This document shows, one piece after another, positions 37,782-46,261 of a stretch of DNA of 64,000 nucleotides. The notes below the pieces were generated by a model. It was not told where the DNA came from. It did no database searches and was given only the letters and a program-made list of their open reading frames with translations. Source of the stretch: Thermonema lapsum (GTDB taxonomy: Bacteria > Bacteroidota > Bacteroidia > Cytophagales > Thermonemataceae); contig NZ_JAASRN010000002.1 in the NCBI RefSeq assembly GCF_011761635.1, positions 62,001 to 126,000 on the forward strand, read 5' to 3'. Made by a program: the position numbers and the translations under genes. Every line of letters begins with the position of its first letter. The stretch's first letter is position 1.

Positions 37782-38835
37782 TCTCTTCTCTTGATAACTT
37801 GCTTACAGCCTTTTGATAGCTCCGGGCATTGCGCAAATGTTCTTCATAGCTTTTGGCAAACAGATGATAGCCCGAAAAATCATCTTTGGCACAAAAATAC
37901 AAATAGTCGTGTAGCTCGTAATTCAACACTGCCTCGATAGCCTGCGGTGTAGGAATACCAATAGGACCGGGTGGTAACCCTTTGTATTTGTAAGTATTGT
38001 AGGGCGAATCCACTGCAAGATGCTTTTTTAAGACGCGCCGCATGGAATAATCGCCTACGGCGTACATTATGGTGGGGTCTGCCTGCAAAAACATATTACG
38101 GCGCAAACGATTGACATACACGCCTGCAATACGGGGCATCTCGTCCATTTTGCTGCTTTCTGCCTGCACTATCGATGCCAAAGTCATCACTTCGTGCGGC
38201 GTCATGCCTATGGCTTTTGCCTTTTGGCGGCGTTCTTCATTCCAAAAATGGCGGTACTCTTGCAACATGCGCTTTATGAGCTGGGGAGCCGACACATCCC
38301 AATACACCTCATAAGTATTGGGCAAAAAAATGCACCAGTAGGAAGTAGAATCCAAGCCTTCACGCCGCAAGGTATCTTGCCATTGCTGCATAGCTTGCTC
38401 TATGTCTTGAGCGGTTATCATCAGCTGCTTGTCGAGCAGGGGTAAAATGTTGTCTATCTTACGTAAGGGAGGAATAAGCAAATTTATAGGCTCTTGCTTG
38501 CCGGAGAGAAGCATATACAATAGTTCTTTGTTGCTCATATCGGGATGCAGCTTGTAGCGTCCCGTCTTAACTTTTTGCTGATAGCCCATCAACTTTGCCA
38601 AAAAGGCAAACGACAGCTTGTCTTCCAATGCCTTGTGGCGTTCGAGCGAATCGAGCACGGTTTGGAAGGTAGCACCTGCCGGTATATAGAGATAAACCAC
38701 CGAACGGCTTATCTTACCATTATGGGTGTTTAGTACATTGGGGGCATTGAGCATTTGGTAGCCGTAAAAAGAAAAGGTAGAAAGAAAAATCATGGCAGTT
38801 ACAAACACCACGACTTTGGTACGTGTCATTCTCAT
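37774..38835 (-). CDS. mltG: Endolytic murein transglycosylase MltG
   Basis: Inner-membrane lytic transglycosylase of the YceG family that cuts nascent glycan strands. The protein has an N-terminal transmembrane helix (VVVFVTAMIFLSTFSFYGY), a LysM-like region (IPAGATFQTVLDSLERHKAL), and the catalytic domain with LASIVQAESSKMDEMPRIAGVYVNRLRRNMFLQADPT and the GLPPGPIGIPT motif; its conserved acidic residue lies in QAESS. The start was placed at 38835 (353 residues); 38829 is also possible. Upstream sequence to 38877 is in frame but adds an unlikely basic leader. It is divergent from gldA. Confidence 0.9.
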   Translation of the reverse strand: MRMTRTKVVVFVTAMIFLSTFSFYGYQMLNAPNVLNTHNGKISRSVVYLYIPAGATFQTVLDSLERHKALEDKLSFAFLAKLMGYQQKVKTGRYKLHPDMSNKELLYMLLSGKQEPINLLIPPLRKIDNILPLLDKQLMITAQDIEQAMQQWQDTLRREGLDSTSYWCIFLPNTYEVYWDVSAPQLIKRMLQEYRHFWNEERRQKAKAIGMTPHEVMTLASIVQAESSKMDEMPRIAGVYVNRLRRNMFLQADPTIMYAVGDYSMRRVLKKHLAVDSPYNTYKYKGLPPGPIGIPTPQAIEAVLNYELHDYLYFCAKDDFSGYHLFAKSYEEHLRNARSYQKAVSKLSREENE

Positions 38836-38979
38836 GGTTTTCGCTTTAAAAAGAGCTTTGTTCTTTCCGCTTTGCAATTTACGTTAAAAATAAGATTCCA
38901 AGACGCGGGTCTTGCTGCTTGTAGGCTTTTCGTATCATTTATTTGTGTTATTTTCGCTTGAAAACAAGAACAAAGCCCT

Positions 38980-39906
38980 ATGTCAGTAGTTGTAGAGCAT
39001 TTGAGTAAGTTGTATGGCGCGCAACGTGCCGTAGATGATATTTCATTTGAAGCACAAAGCGGGCAAATCGTGGGTTTTTTAGGACCCAACGGCGCAGGAA
39101 AGTCCACTACCATGAAAATCATTTGTGGTTATTTGACGCCCAATGCGGGCAGTGCCAAGGTGTGCGGCTACGACGTGCGCACCCACAGCATAGAGGTACG
39201 ACGCCGCATAGGCTACCTTCCCGAACACAACCCGCTCTATACTGATATGTACGTGAAGGAGTTTTTGCGCTTCACCGGGCACATTCATGGCATCAGGGGC
39301 AGGACACTGCGCCACCGCATCGAGGAGATGATAAGCCTCTGCGGACTGGAACGCGAACAGCATAAAAAGATAGGGGCGCTGTCGAAAGGTTATCGCCAAC
39401 GGGTAGGTTTAGCTCAAGCGCTCATGCACGACCCGCCCGTGCTCATCCTCGATGAGCCCACTTCGGGCTTGGACCCCAACCAAATCACCGAAATCAGACA
39501 GGTAATCAAAGAAGCCGCTACCAATAAAACCATTATTTTTTCTACCCATATTTTACAAGAGGTAGAGATGCTCTGCGACCGTGTACTCATCATCAACCGT
39601 GGGCGGTTGGTTGCCGATGCCCCCATTGCCCAGTTGCGCCGCATGGCACAGCAGCAGGTGTTACGTGTGGAGTTTGGGCATGCCGTGGAAAGCACTCGCC
39701 TGAAAAACCTGCCCGGCGTGCAAACGGTAGAGCAAGAATCGGCTTGGGTCTATCGTATCAGCTGCCACGACAGCGACATTTTGCGTCCGGCACTGCTTGC
39801 CCTCATTCAGCAAGAAGCATGGAATATGCTTAGTCTTCAAAACGAAAACAACCGCTTGGAAGACATCTTCCGCCAACTCACCCAAAACAGCAAGGAAGCG
39901 AATTAA
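38980..39906 (+). CDS. gldA: Gliding motility-associated ABC transporter ATP-binding protein GldA
   Basis: ATPase subunit of the Gld ABC transporter. The 308-residue protein shows Walker A GPNGAGKST (35-43), the signature LSKGYRQRVGLAQAL, Walker B VLILDEPTSGLDPNQ and the H-loop FSTHILQEVEML. A C-terminal domain of about 90 residues follows, as in drug- and Gld-type ATPases. The downstream permease 15 nt away, and GldG elsewhere in the window, support the GldA assignment over a generic ABC ATPase. Confidence 0.88.
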   Translation: MSVVVEHLSKLYGAQRAVDDISFEAQSGQIVGFLGPNGAGKSTTMKIICGYLTPNAGSAKVCGYDVRTHSIEVRRRIGYLPEHNPLYTDMYVKEFLRFTGHIHGIRGRTLRHRIEEMISLCGLEREQHKKIGALSKGYRQRVGLAQALMHDPPVLILDEPTSGLDPNQITEIRQVIKEAATNKTIIFSTHILQEVEMLCDRVLIINRGRLVADAPIAQLRRMAQQQVLRVEFGHAVESTRLKNLPGVQTVEQESAWVYRISCHDSDILRPALLALIQQEAWNMLSLQNENNRLEDIFRQLTQNSKEAN

Positions 39907-39921
39907 AAAAACACCAATACT

Positions 39922-40683
39922 ATGCTCACTATTTTTCTGCGTGAAATAAGCGCTTTTCTCAACAGCCTAATAGCCTATATCGTCATGGCGGCTTTCCTTA
40001 CTGCCATGGGCTTGTTGCTTTGGGTTTTTCCCGATACCAACGTACTGGACTATGGCTTTGCCGACATGAGCACTTTTTTTTATTTTGCCCCCTATGTATT
40101 CATGTTTTTGATTCCGGCTATCACCATGCGCTCCTTTGCCGAAGAGAAACGCAACGGTACTATAGAACTTCTGCTTACCAAGCCCTTGCGCGAATGGGAA
40201 ATTATTTTGGGTAAGTTTTTTGCCGCATGGGCGTTGGTGCTGCTTACCCTGCTGCCCACATGGGTGTATTACTACAGTCTGGATGTGTTGGGCACCGTAC
40301 CTATTCGCTCGCCACAGGGCGAAGTGCTGCTCTCCGAAAACATAGATTCTGCTGGTATCTTTGCTTCGTACGTAGGTTTGCTGTTGCTGGGCGGCGTCTT
40401 TTGTGCCATCGGGCTGCTGGGCTCTTCCCTAAGCCGCGACCAAATCACAGCCTTCGTCATTGGTGTCTTTCTTTGTTTTACGCTCTTTATCGGCTTCTCT
40501 TCGATTGCCAAAATACGCGAAACCGCCGACTGGGCATTTTATATTATGCAACTGGGCATTGATTATCATTACTACGGCATGAGCAAAGGACTCATAGACC
40601 TGCGCAGTGCGGTGTATCTGTTGTCGGTAGCGACACTCATGCTGCTTTTCACCAAACTAATCATAAACAGCAGAAAATGGTAA
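39922..40683 (+). CDS. gldF: Gliding motility-associated ABC transporter permease GldF
   Basis: A 253-residue ABC-2-type permease with six predicted transmembrane helices. The N terminus (LREISAFLNSLIAYIVMAAFL), the MRSFAEEKRNGTIELLLTKPL loop and the late helix pair are typical of GldF and related ABC-2 permeases. It follows gldA closely and overlaps the next gene by 7 nt. In Flavobacterium johnsoniae gldF and gldG are adjacent; here gldF pairs with gldA instead. Confidence 0.87.
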   Translation: MLTIFLREISAFLNSLIAYIVMAAFLTAMGLLLWVFPDTNVLDYGFADMSTFFYFAPYVFMFLIPAITMRSFAEEKRNGTIELLLTKPLREWEIILGKFFAAWALVLLTLLPTWVYYYSLDVLGTVPIRSPQGEVLLSENIDSAGIFASYVGLLLLGGVFCAIGLLGSSLSRDQITAFVIGVFLCFTLFIGFSSIAKIRETADWAFYIMQLGIDYHYYGMSKGLIDLRSAVYLLSVATLMLLFTKLIINSRKW

Positions 40684-41417
40684 ACGACAGCTCGAAACAT
40701 GTAGAGTCTCAATTACATCGAAGCGAGGGCAGCCAATGGCGCAATTATATTGCCGAGTTCGTATATGGCGGCATTGACGGCAGCATCACTACCTTTGCAG
40801 TAGTTGCCGGGGCTGCTGGCGCACACCTCGACAGCCCGATAGTGATTATCTTAGGCTTGGCTAACCTGATTGCCGACGGTTTCTCCATGTCGGTAGGTGC
40901 CTATCTGGCTGCCAAAACAGAGCAAGAAGAGTACAAAAAACACGAAAGCATAGAGTATTGGGAAATAGAACATCTACCGGAGCGAGAAAAGGAAGAAGTG
41001 CGCGAAATATATCGCCAAAAGGGCTTCGAAGAACCACTCTTGAGTCAAGTAGTAGAGGTCATCACAGCAAACAAAAAGCGTTGGGTAGATGTGATGATGA
41101 AAGAAGAGTTGGGTATGGTCAAAGATGAACGCTCACCCTTTGCATTGGGGCTTTCTACTTTCATCGCTTTTCTGCTGGTGGGGTCTATTCCGTTGCTGGT
41201 GTATTTATGGGACTGGCTGGTAGGCGACACTTCCCTCCCACTCTTTCCTGTATCGTGCGTGGCTACGGGGATAGCTTTTGTGGTGGTGGGTTATATGAAA
41301 GCCTATGTAAACCACAGCTCCAAGCTCAAAGCAATTGCCGAAACCTTATTGCTGGGCACTTCGGCAGCTGTTTTGTCCTATATAGTGGGGCATTATCTGG
41401 AAAAGTGGTTGGCTTAA
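40677..41417 (+). CDS. VIT1/CCC1 family metal transporter
   Basis: A 246-residue membrane protein of the VIT1/CCC1 family (iron or manganese transport). The hallmark first helix reads YGGIDGSITTFAVVAGAAGA, then GLANLIADGFSMSVGAYLAAKTEQE. A cytoplasmic glutamate-rich segment follows (EHLPEREKEEVREIYRQKGFEEPLL), which in plant and fungal members binds metal. Three more helices follow (about 155-180, 190-210 and 220-240). It is translated from a 7-nt overlap with gldF; no link between metal transport and gliding is implied by the sequence. Confidence 0.87.
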   Translation: MVNDSSKHVESQLHRSEGSQWRNYIAEFVYGGIDGSITTFAVVAGAAGAHLDSPIVIILGLANLIADGFSMSVGAYLAAKTEQEEYKKHESIEYWEIEHLPEREKEEVREIYRQKGFEEPLLSQVVEVITANKKRWVDVMMKEELGMVKDERSPFALGLSTFIAFLLVGSIPLLVYLWDWLVGDTSLPLFPVSCVATGIAFVVVGYMKAYVNHSSKLKAIAETLLLGTSAAVLSYIVGHYLEKWLA

Positions 41418-41600
41418 GCTTGAAAAAACTATACTGCTCTCTTCGTGCTGCATGGCATTTCAAGTGTAGGCAAGCAAGCTTTATTTATTTGCAAAAGGCG
41501 GGTAGTGCCTGCGCTCACTTATGCTTCGCTTGCACAAAAAGCTATGAACTTCTTGCAACGAAGCAAAAGAGAAAAGAAGCTGCGTTCAATCATCAATAAA

Positions 41601-41625
41601 AAAGGCGGGTTGCTTGCCCGCCTTT
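41601..41625. terminator. Bidirectional terminator
   Basis: A 9-bp stem (41601-41609 with 41617-41625) with a 7-nt loop, A-rich on the left and TTTTATTG on the right. It serves the transporter gene and the convergent PpiD gene. The 180 bp to its left hold only repeat-like sequence. Confidence 0.82.
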
Positions 41626-41649
41626 TATTGTTGGGTGGTGTTGTGTCTG

Positions 41650-43773
41650 TTAGAAGTACTTGGCGCGATAATCCTTCACTTCATAGATTTTACGCAGCGC
41701 TTGGTCTATAAAGAAGGCGACAGAACCTTTTTGACGCTCTGCCACTTGCTTCTTGTACTGCGAATAGTCGGCTATTTCGGCGGCGTCTTGCCTGTTTACC
41801 AGTTGCATGACAAACACACCAGATTCGGCAGCAAAAGGCTCGGTGCGGTCGCCGGCTTTTTTCAAACCGAAAGCACGCCCCACTGCCGAGGGGTTGAAGC
41901 CGGTGATTCCTATAGAAATGGCATTCAAAGCCACGGTAGCTGTGTTTACAGTTATATTGCCGTAGGCAGTGGCTATTTCATTCAGTGTTTTAGATGCTGC
42001 CTTGAGTTCCTTCATTTTATTGAGGATATACTCGCCTTTCTTTTCTTTGGTTACCTCGGCGGTCAATATGTCGCGGTAGTAGTTGATGTCCAATTTGTCT
42101 TGGCTGTAACGCTCGGTTACGATGGCTACCACTACCTTGTTTTCTTCGGGCAATTCAAAGAGCGACGGGGATTTGCCTACGGGGGTTTCTTCTTTGAAAG
42201 CCCAACGAATCATCTCGCGCGCATTGTTCACACCAGCAATAGCACGGGCAGAGGGCGTCAAGCGCGCGGCAGTCTGCAATACCAAAGTGGGGCTTTCTTC
42301 CACTTTTTTACGGAAATCCTGCACGTTGCTCACTTCCGATAAGAATATTTGTGCTTTCTCATAAGCCTCATTGTATGCCCCTTGCCCAGGAGACAAGGTA
42401 CGGTCAACGGTGGCAATCTTGTACTTTTTGTTGGTTTTGGGGTGAGTAATCTTTACGATATGATAGCCAAACTCCGTTTCTACCAAAGAAGGCAACAAAC
42501 CGGGTTTATCGGCAGCAAAGACTGCTTTTTCGAAGGGCTCCACCATGACATTACGTCCAAACCAGCCTAAGTCGCCCCCTTTGGCGGCAGTACCATCGCT
42601 GCCATAGATGCGCGCCATCTTGGCAAAGTCTTCACCTGCTTTCAGTTTTTGCAGCACTTCTTCGGCACGACGCTTGGCATCGGCTTTATCCTCGGCTTTG
42701 TCGCTGACGGGGCGGAAAAGAATATGAGCAGCACGCACATATTCCACACTGTCTTCTTTCACGTCAATCACCTTCACCAGCATATAGCGGTTGTCTTGCA
42801 AGAAAGGACCATAAATACCGCCTTTCATAAGCGGACGCTCTTCGGAAAACACACCGTCAGGAATTGCATTGGGCGAATACCAGCCATATTGCGCTTGGGT
42901 GTCGCTTTCGCGCATCACCAACAAAGAATCGTCTTTGGCTACTGCCAAGGTTTTTGCCAATTCGCGCAGCTCTTGTTGCAATGCCAAAGAGTCTTCACGC
43001 GAAGGCTTTACCTCAAAAACCACGTATTCGAGCGACACAGCATCTTCGGCGGGGAAACGCTCACGGTATTGATTCACGTAGCGCTCAAGGTCGGCATCGG
43101 TTACTTTCACCACTGAGTCAGGCAAAGAAGTATAGGGCACAAATACGTAGTTCACTTCTACCCGACTGTTTTGTGCTTCATACTCACGCTTGCCTTCCCA
43201 AGTGGTGGCATACACCGAGTATTGCATCATGTTGCGGTACTTGGTCTGCAGACGGTCTTGTTTGAGGCTTTCTTCGAAATTGCGCCACTGGGCTGCCATC
43301 TGTGGGCTTTGCTTTACAAACTGCAAGTACTGCTCCACCAACTGGCGGCTAAACTTGCCGGTGCTGTCGCGAAAGGAAGCCAACACCTGCGGATGCAAGA
43401 AGAGAGAGTCTCCCATAAACATGGCACGCAGCTCTTCTTTGCCTACGCCCAAACCCAGCTTTTCGATTTCGGGCAGATATACTTTCTCAAAAACAATCAT
43501 CTGCCATGCTTGTTCACGCAGCATTTGCATGGTCTGCTCATCGGGCTGGCGCCCCGCCTGCATGACAAAGTTGGCTTTGAGGGGTTCCAAATAACGGTTA
43601 AATTCAGTGTAGGTAATCTCTTTACCGTCTATTTCGCCTACTACGGGGTCGTTGCCCCCTCGAAAACCTCCGGACTGTAAAATGTCGCCGCCAACCAAAA
43701 ACAAGGCAAGCCCTAAAGCTATGAGAATAATGGCGACGCCGGCACGTTGTCTAATCTTGCTAATTATAGCCAT
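41650..43773 (-). CDS. Membrane-anchored periplasmic peptidyl-prolyl isomerase (PpiD-like)
   Basis: A 707-residue periplasmic folding factor. It starts MAIISKIRQRAGVAIILIALGLALFLVGG, a membrane anchor. A SurA-N-like chaperone region follows (about 30-260), then a parvulin-type PPIC domain (VRAAHILFRPVSDKAEDK..., GSDGTAAKGGDLGWFGRNVMVEPFEKAVFA...ETEFGYHIVKI, about 345-450). A second, less conserved rotamase-like and helical region extends to the C terminus. The start was moved to 43773 because upstream in-frame sequence lacks sense. The family symbol would be ppiD, but the long Bacteroidota version is not a strict orthologue. Confidence 0.88.
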   Translation of the reverse strand: MAIISKIRQRAGVAIILIALGLALFLVGGDILQSGGFRGGNDPVVGEIDGKEITYTEFNRYLEPLKANFVMQAGRQPDEQTMQMLREQAWQMIVFEKVYLPEIEKLGLGVGKEELRAMFMGDSLFLHPQVLASFRDSTGKFSRQLVEQYLQFVKQSPQMAAQWRNFEESLKQDRLQTKYRNMMQYSVYATTWEGKREYEAQNSRVEVNYVFVPYTSLPDSVVKVTDADLERYVNQYRERFPAEDAVSLEYVVFEVKPSREDSLALQQELRELAKTLAVAKDDSLLVMRESDTQAQYGWYSPNAIPDGVFSEERPLMKGGIYGPFLQDNRYMLVKVIDVKEDSVEYVRAAHILFRPVSDKAEDKADAKRRAEEVLQKLKAGEDFAKMARIYGSDGTAAKGGDLGWFGRNVMVEPFEKAVFAADKPGLLPSLVETEFGYHIVKITHPKTNKKYKIATVDRTLSPGQGAYNEAYEKAQIFLSEVSNVQDFRKKVEESPTLVLQTAARLTPSARAIAGVNNAREMIRWAFKEETPVGKSPSLFELPEENKVVVAIVTERYSQDKLDINYYRDILTAEVTKEKKGEYILNKMKELKAASKTLNEIATAYGNITVNTATVALNAISIGITGFNPSAVGRAFGLKKAGDRTEPFAAESGVFVMQLVNRQDAAEIADYSQYKKQVAERQKGSVAFFIDQALRKIYEVKDYRAKYF

Positions 43774-43917
43774 ACGTTTTTTGTTTATGCCAAAATGAGA
43801 TTGCAAAAAAAACACATTCACCAAGAAAAACCAAATTTGAATTGGCTTTCTAAAAAAGCCTGCAAAGGAATTGTAAGGCAGTGTTTCTTTTGCTAATTTA
43901 CAGGAAAATTACAAGGC

Positions 43918-44457
43918 ATGGACATCCGTTTTTATTGGGAACAATACAACAGCAATCGCCCGCATGAGGTAAGCGAAGCCACCTTCCGCAGTTTGTGCCT
44001 GCTTTATCCGGTGGTGTATGTGCTTACTGCCGACGGCAAACTCGACTTAGTAGAGCGGCATTTCTTGAAACAGATGGAGAAAAGCAGCGACTCCGGCAAC
44101 GACCTGCTGCACTTGGAAGTACTGCATATAGCACAAAACCGCGATGCCTATCGTCCTCTCTTTGTAGATGCGCTGCATGACTTACTACAAAAAGGCGACA
44201 TCAAAGCCGACACAATTTTTCACTCCATGTTGCTGGCAGCGCGCTGCAGTTACAACGACTGGAAAAACAACGCTATTTATGCACAATACCCTGCATGGGC
44301 AGAAGTGCCCGTGAAGCTGCTGGCTGTATTTCTGCAGGCATCTGAAGAGAAAAGTAGCCTTTCAGAGGCAGAAAAACAAGCCATCGTGGAAATGATGGAA
44401 GCCCTCACCGGCGATGCCACTCCCTATGCGCAAGAAATAGAAGCGGCTGACTTATGA
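43918..44457 (+). CDS. TerB-like protein of unknown function
   Basis: A 179-residue, mostly helical soluble protein. The stretch LLYPVVYVLTADGKLDLVERHFLKQM (about 27-53) resembles the TerB helical core with its D-G-x-L-D metal-loop-like motif, and a later stretch AEKQAIVEMMEALTG may be the second half. No other motifs are recognised. The stop overlaps the next ATG (ATGA), so it is coupled to the SDR gene. Confidence 0.55.
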   Translation: MDIRFYWEQYNSNRPHEVSEATFRSLCLLYPVVYVLTADGKLDLVERHFLKQMEKSSDSGNDLLHLEVLHIAQNRDAYRPLFVDALHDLLQKGDIKADTIFHSMLLAARCSYNDWKNNAIYAQYPAWAEVPVKLLAVFLQASEEKSSLSEAEKQAIVEMMEALTGDATPYAQEIEAADL

Positions 44458-45263
44458 GCCCTCCCAAAAGCGTTGCTATTGTAGGTTGTGGCTGGTTGGG
44501 CGAAGCCCTTGCTGTCCATTGCCTGAAACAAGGCGTGGAGCAAGTAAAAGGCAGCAGCCGACACAGCGAACGCGCAAGCCAGCTGCAGCAACAAGGCATA
44601 GACACTCAAGTAATAGACCTGCCTGCTTCTCGTAGCCATGATTTGCAACAGTTCTTAGCTGCCGATGTATGCGTATTTAGCCTTTCGCCAAGCACCCCCG
44701 GCTATATCGAGGCACTGACACAAACATGCATGCACCTTCCTACTGGAGCGCGCCTTATCCTACTGAGTGCTACCTCTGTATATCCTGACTGCAACAACGA
44801 AGTGGACGAAGACACCTTCATAGATGCCCACAACACAAATAACCCCACACAATGGCAAGCCGAGAGGCTGGTACAAAGGCTGGTCTCTTCTGCCTTGATT
44901 GTGCGCTTGGGCGGACTCATGGGGTACAACCGTTTTCTGCTGAAGTATTTCCTGAACAAAGAAAGCATCACGGGCGCCGACACCCCCGTAAACCACATTC
45001 ACCGCGACGACGCAGTGCATATTCTTTTCCGACTTATGGCAAGTGATGTTGAAAAAGGCACTTTCAATGCGGTAGCCCCTATGCATCCACTCAAGAAAGA
45101 GGTGCTGGAAGCACAAGCCCGGCGGCTGGGCATCACCTTGCCGCCACAAGTGGCTCCATACAAGCAAGCATTCAAAAAAGTGATTCCCAAGCGTCTTTTG
45201 CAAACGCTTGACTATCAGTTTATCTACCCCAACCCCACAGACTTTCCCTTTGACCTGCCCTAA
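44454..45263 (+). CDS. SDR-family NAD(P)-binding epimerase-like protein
   Basis: A 269-residue protein with an N-terminal Rossmann motif (VAIVGCGWLGEALAVHCLKQG), as in the atypical SDR group around E. coli YeeZ. The LILLSATSVYPD strand contains the Ser of an SDR active site, but the usual YxxxK is not evident (the region reads NPTQWQAERLVQRL). The VNHIHRDDAVHILFRLM stretch matches the epimerase C-terminal pattern. Substrate unknown. It is coupled to the TerB-like gene and lies just upstream of ffs. Confidence 0.7.
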   Translation: MSPPKSVAIVGCGWLGEALAVHCLKQGVEQVKGSSRHSERASQLQQQGIDTQVIDLPASRSHDLQQFLAADVCVFSLSPSTPGYIEALTQTCMHLPTGARLILLSATSVYPDCNNEVDEDTFIDAHNTNNPTQWQAERLVQRLVSSALIVRLGGLMGYNRFLLKYFLNKESITGADTPVNHIHRDDAVHILFRLMASDVEKGTFNAVAPMHPLKKEVLEAQARRLGITLPPQVAPYKQAFKKVIPKRLLQTLDYQFIYPNPTDFPFDLP

Positions 45264-45280
45264 AAAAGCCCGCTGCTTCT

Positions 45281-45311
45281 TTTGCAGGAAATGTATTTTT
45301 TCCTACCTTTG
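45281..45311 (+). promoter_or_regulatory. Promoter of ffs (TTTG-N19-TACCTTTG)
   Basis: Perfect Bacteroidota promoter: -33 TTTG at 45281-45284, 19-bp spacer, -7 TACCTTTG at 45304-45311. The predicted start coincides with the 5' end of the SRP RNA stem. Confidence 0.8.
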
Positions 45312-45315
45312 CATC

Positions 45316-45394
45316 GCTACGCAGTCGGCTCCTGCCGAATCCCCCAGGGTTGGAATATACAGCAAGGGTAAGGTGGTTGAGCGGCTGGCGTAGC
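45316..45394 (+). ncRNA. ffs: Bacterial small signal recognition particle RNA (4.5S)
   Basis: About 79 nt that fold into one long hairpin. The outer stem GCTACGC (45316-45322) pairs with GCGTAGC (45388-45394) and continues through CAGTCG/CGGCTG with a bulge. The apical part contains the SRP hallmark order CAGG, a GGAA loop, then AGCA, as in domain IV that binds Ffh. A consensus promoter ends 5 nt upstream and a TTTTTT run follows directly, so the outer stem also acts as the terminator. No protein-coding frame fits here. Confidence 0.85.
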
Positions 45395-45556
45395 TTTTTT
45401 GTTCCACCCCTTTGAAATACGCCTCTCCCCTGTTACTACTCCTATCAGTGCGGCACGAACCACCGGCGCAGCTTTTCATTCTGAAAGACGCACCACAAAG
45501 AGCCATCTCAAACAAAGCATGGGCTTGCCGTTTTAAAGCTTACGAAATGCAGGCTG

Positions 45557-45646
45557 TCATTTCGAAGCGAAGGCAGTGAGATGAGCAATCTCATCAAGCC
45601 AAGCTATAAAGAAACAAAAGCAACTGCTCGCCATCGCTCGAAATGA
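45557..45646. repeat. Palindromic intergenic element (TCATTTCGA type)
   Basis: Arms TCATTTCGAAGCGA (from 45557) and TCGCTCGAAATGA (ending 45646) are inverted copies with one bulged base. They enclose a small hairpin GATGAG-CAAT-CTCATC (45580-45595). This is the best-preserved copy of the degenerate repeat family in the window. Confidence 0.6.
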
Positions 45647-45771
45647 AAAAAGAGGCAGTGGAGATGAAAATGAAGGGCTTGAAATGGCAAAGTGGAAAAA
45701 GATTAAGCGGCAATGGATGAGGTATTTTGCCAAAAAATAATGTACTAACATTAAAAAAATCACACAAAACA

Positions 45772-45805
45772 CTTGGCTCGTTTTTTTTTTTTTTTTTTAC
45801 ACTTG
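45772..45805 (+). promoter_or_regulatory. Putative promoter with an 18-T tract in its spacer
   Basis: A one-mismatch -33 box CTTG (45772-45775) and a one-mismatch -7 box TACACTTG (45798-45805) flank a 22-bp spacer that is mostly T18. Spacing is 1-3 bp longer than the usual 19-21, so loss of a few T would restore it. Speculative. Confidence 0.3.
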
Positions 45806-45909
45806 CAACGTTCAATGCATGTGGCGCCTTTGCTGTACAGCCATCAACGAACAAACCCTAAGCCGGCAAGGGGAGGTTGTTTATGTTCCACTTAAAAATT
45901 GCAAAAGTC

Positions 45910-46044
45910 ATGAAAAAATTTCTCGTAGTATCACTTATTACCACAGCCATGGCAGGCGTTTTTGCATTCTATGCTCAAAATGCTGTTGCGCAAGCATCAC
46001 CTAATAATTTATACTTGCTTGAAGAATTGAGCAATGGGAGATAA
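45910..46044 (+). CDS. Small secreted peptide, NVEALA-like
   Basis: A 44-residue peptide: a signal-like N terminus (MKKFLVVSLITTAMAGVFAF), an Ala/Gln-rich stretch with possible cleavage sites, and a C terminus NLYLLEELSNGR. This layout, especially the final hydrophobic/E-x-L-x-N-G block, resembles Bacteroidota NVEALA-domain peptides, which end near ANVEALANGE. An in-frame ATG at 45883 preceded by GGGGAGG could add nine residues. It lies 217 nt upstream of a DUF4221 lipoprotein; beta-propeller lipoproteins are known companions of NVEALA genes. The family match is weak and by eye only. Function of such peptides is unknown. Confidence 0.55.
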   Translation: MKKFLVVSLITTAMAGVFAFYAQNAVAQASPNNLYLLEELSNGR

Positions 46045-46136
46045 GATGTAGTAGAGAGGGTGGTAACTGTGCTGGTGTAGTCGTGATAGTAGCACCAAAA
46101 GACCCATGGTGGAAGAAGATAATCAAGATACTCTTC

Positions 46137-46172
46137 TAAGTAATCAAGTAAGTAATCAGGTAAGTAATTAAG
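46137..46172 (+). repeat. Tandem repeat, 3 x 12 bp
   Basis: Three consecutive copies of TAAGTAATCARG-like units: 46137-46148, 46149-46160 and 46161-46172, differing at one or two positions. The repeat lies in the non-coding gap between the NVEALA-like gene and the DUF4221 gene and contains stop codons in frame. Confidence 0.85.
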
Positions 46173-46183
46173 TCTTTGTCATG

Positions 46184-46217
46184 CCGCTCTCCCTTGCCGG
46201 GGGAGTGGCTGTTTTGG
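46184..46217 (+). terminator. Hairpin between the peptide gene and the DUF4221 gene
   Basis: A 10-bp stem (46184-46193 with 46199-46208, two G-U pairs) with a 5-nt loop, followed by CTGTTTTGGTTATTT. The T-run is broken, so termination may be partial. Confidence 0.55.
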
Positions 46218-46261
46218 TTATTTAATTTTTCAATCTTGTTTAATTCAAAAGCCCTACTACC

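Larger units (their letters stand above)
45401..45882. other. Gene-free stretch between ffs and the NVEALA-like gene
   Basis: No supported gene. It contains the palindromic element at 45557-45646, an AT-rich segment, an 18-T homopolymer at 45781-45798 directly followed by ACACTTGC, and a GGGGAGG sequence at about 45870-45876, just before the peptide gene. Confidence 0.5.
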
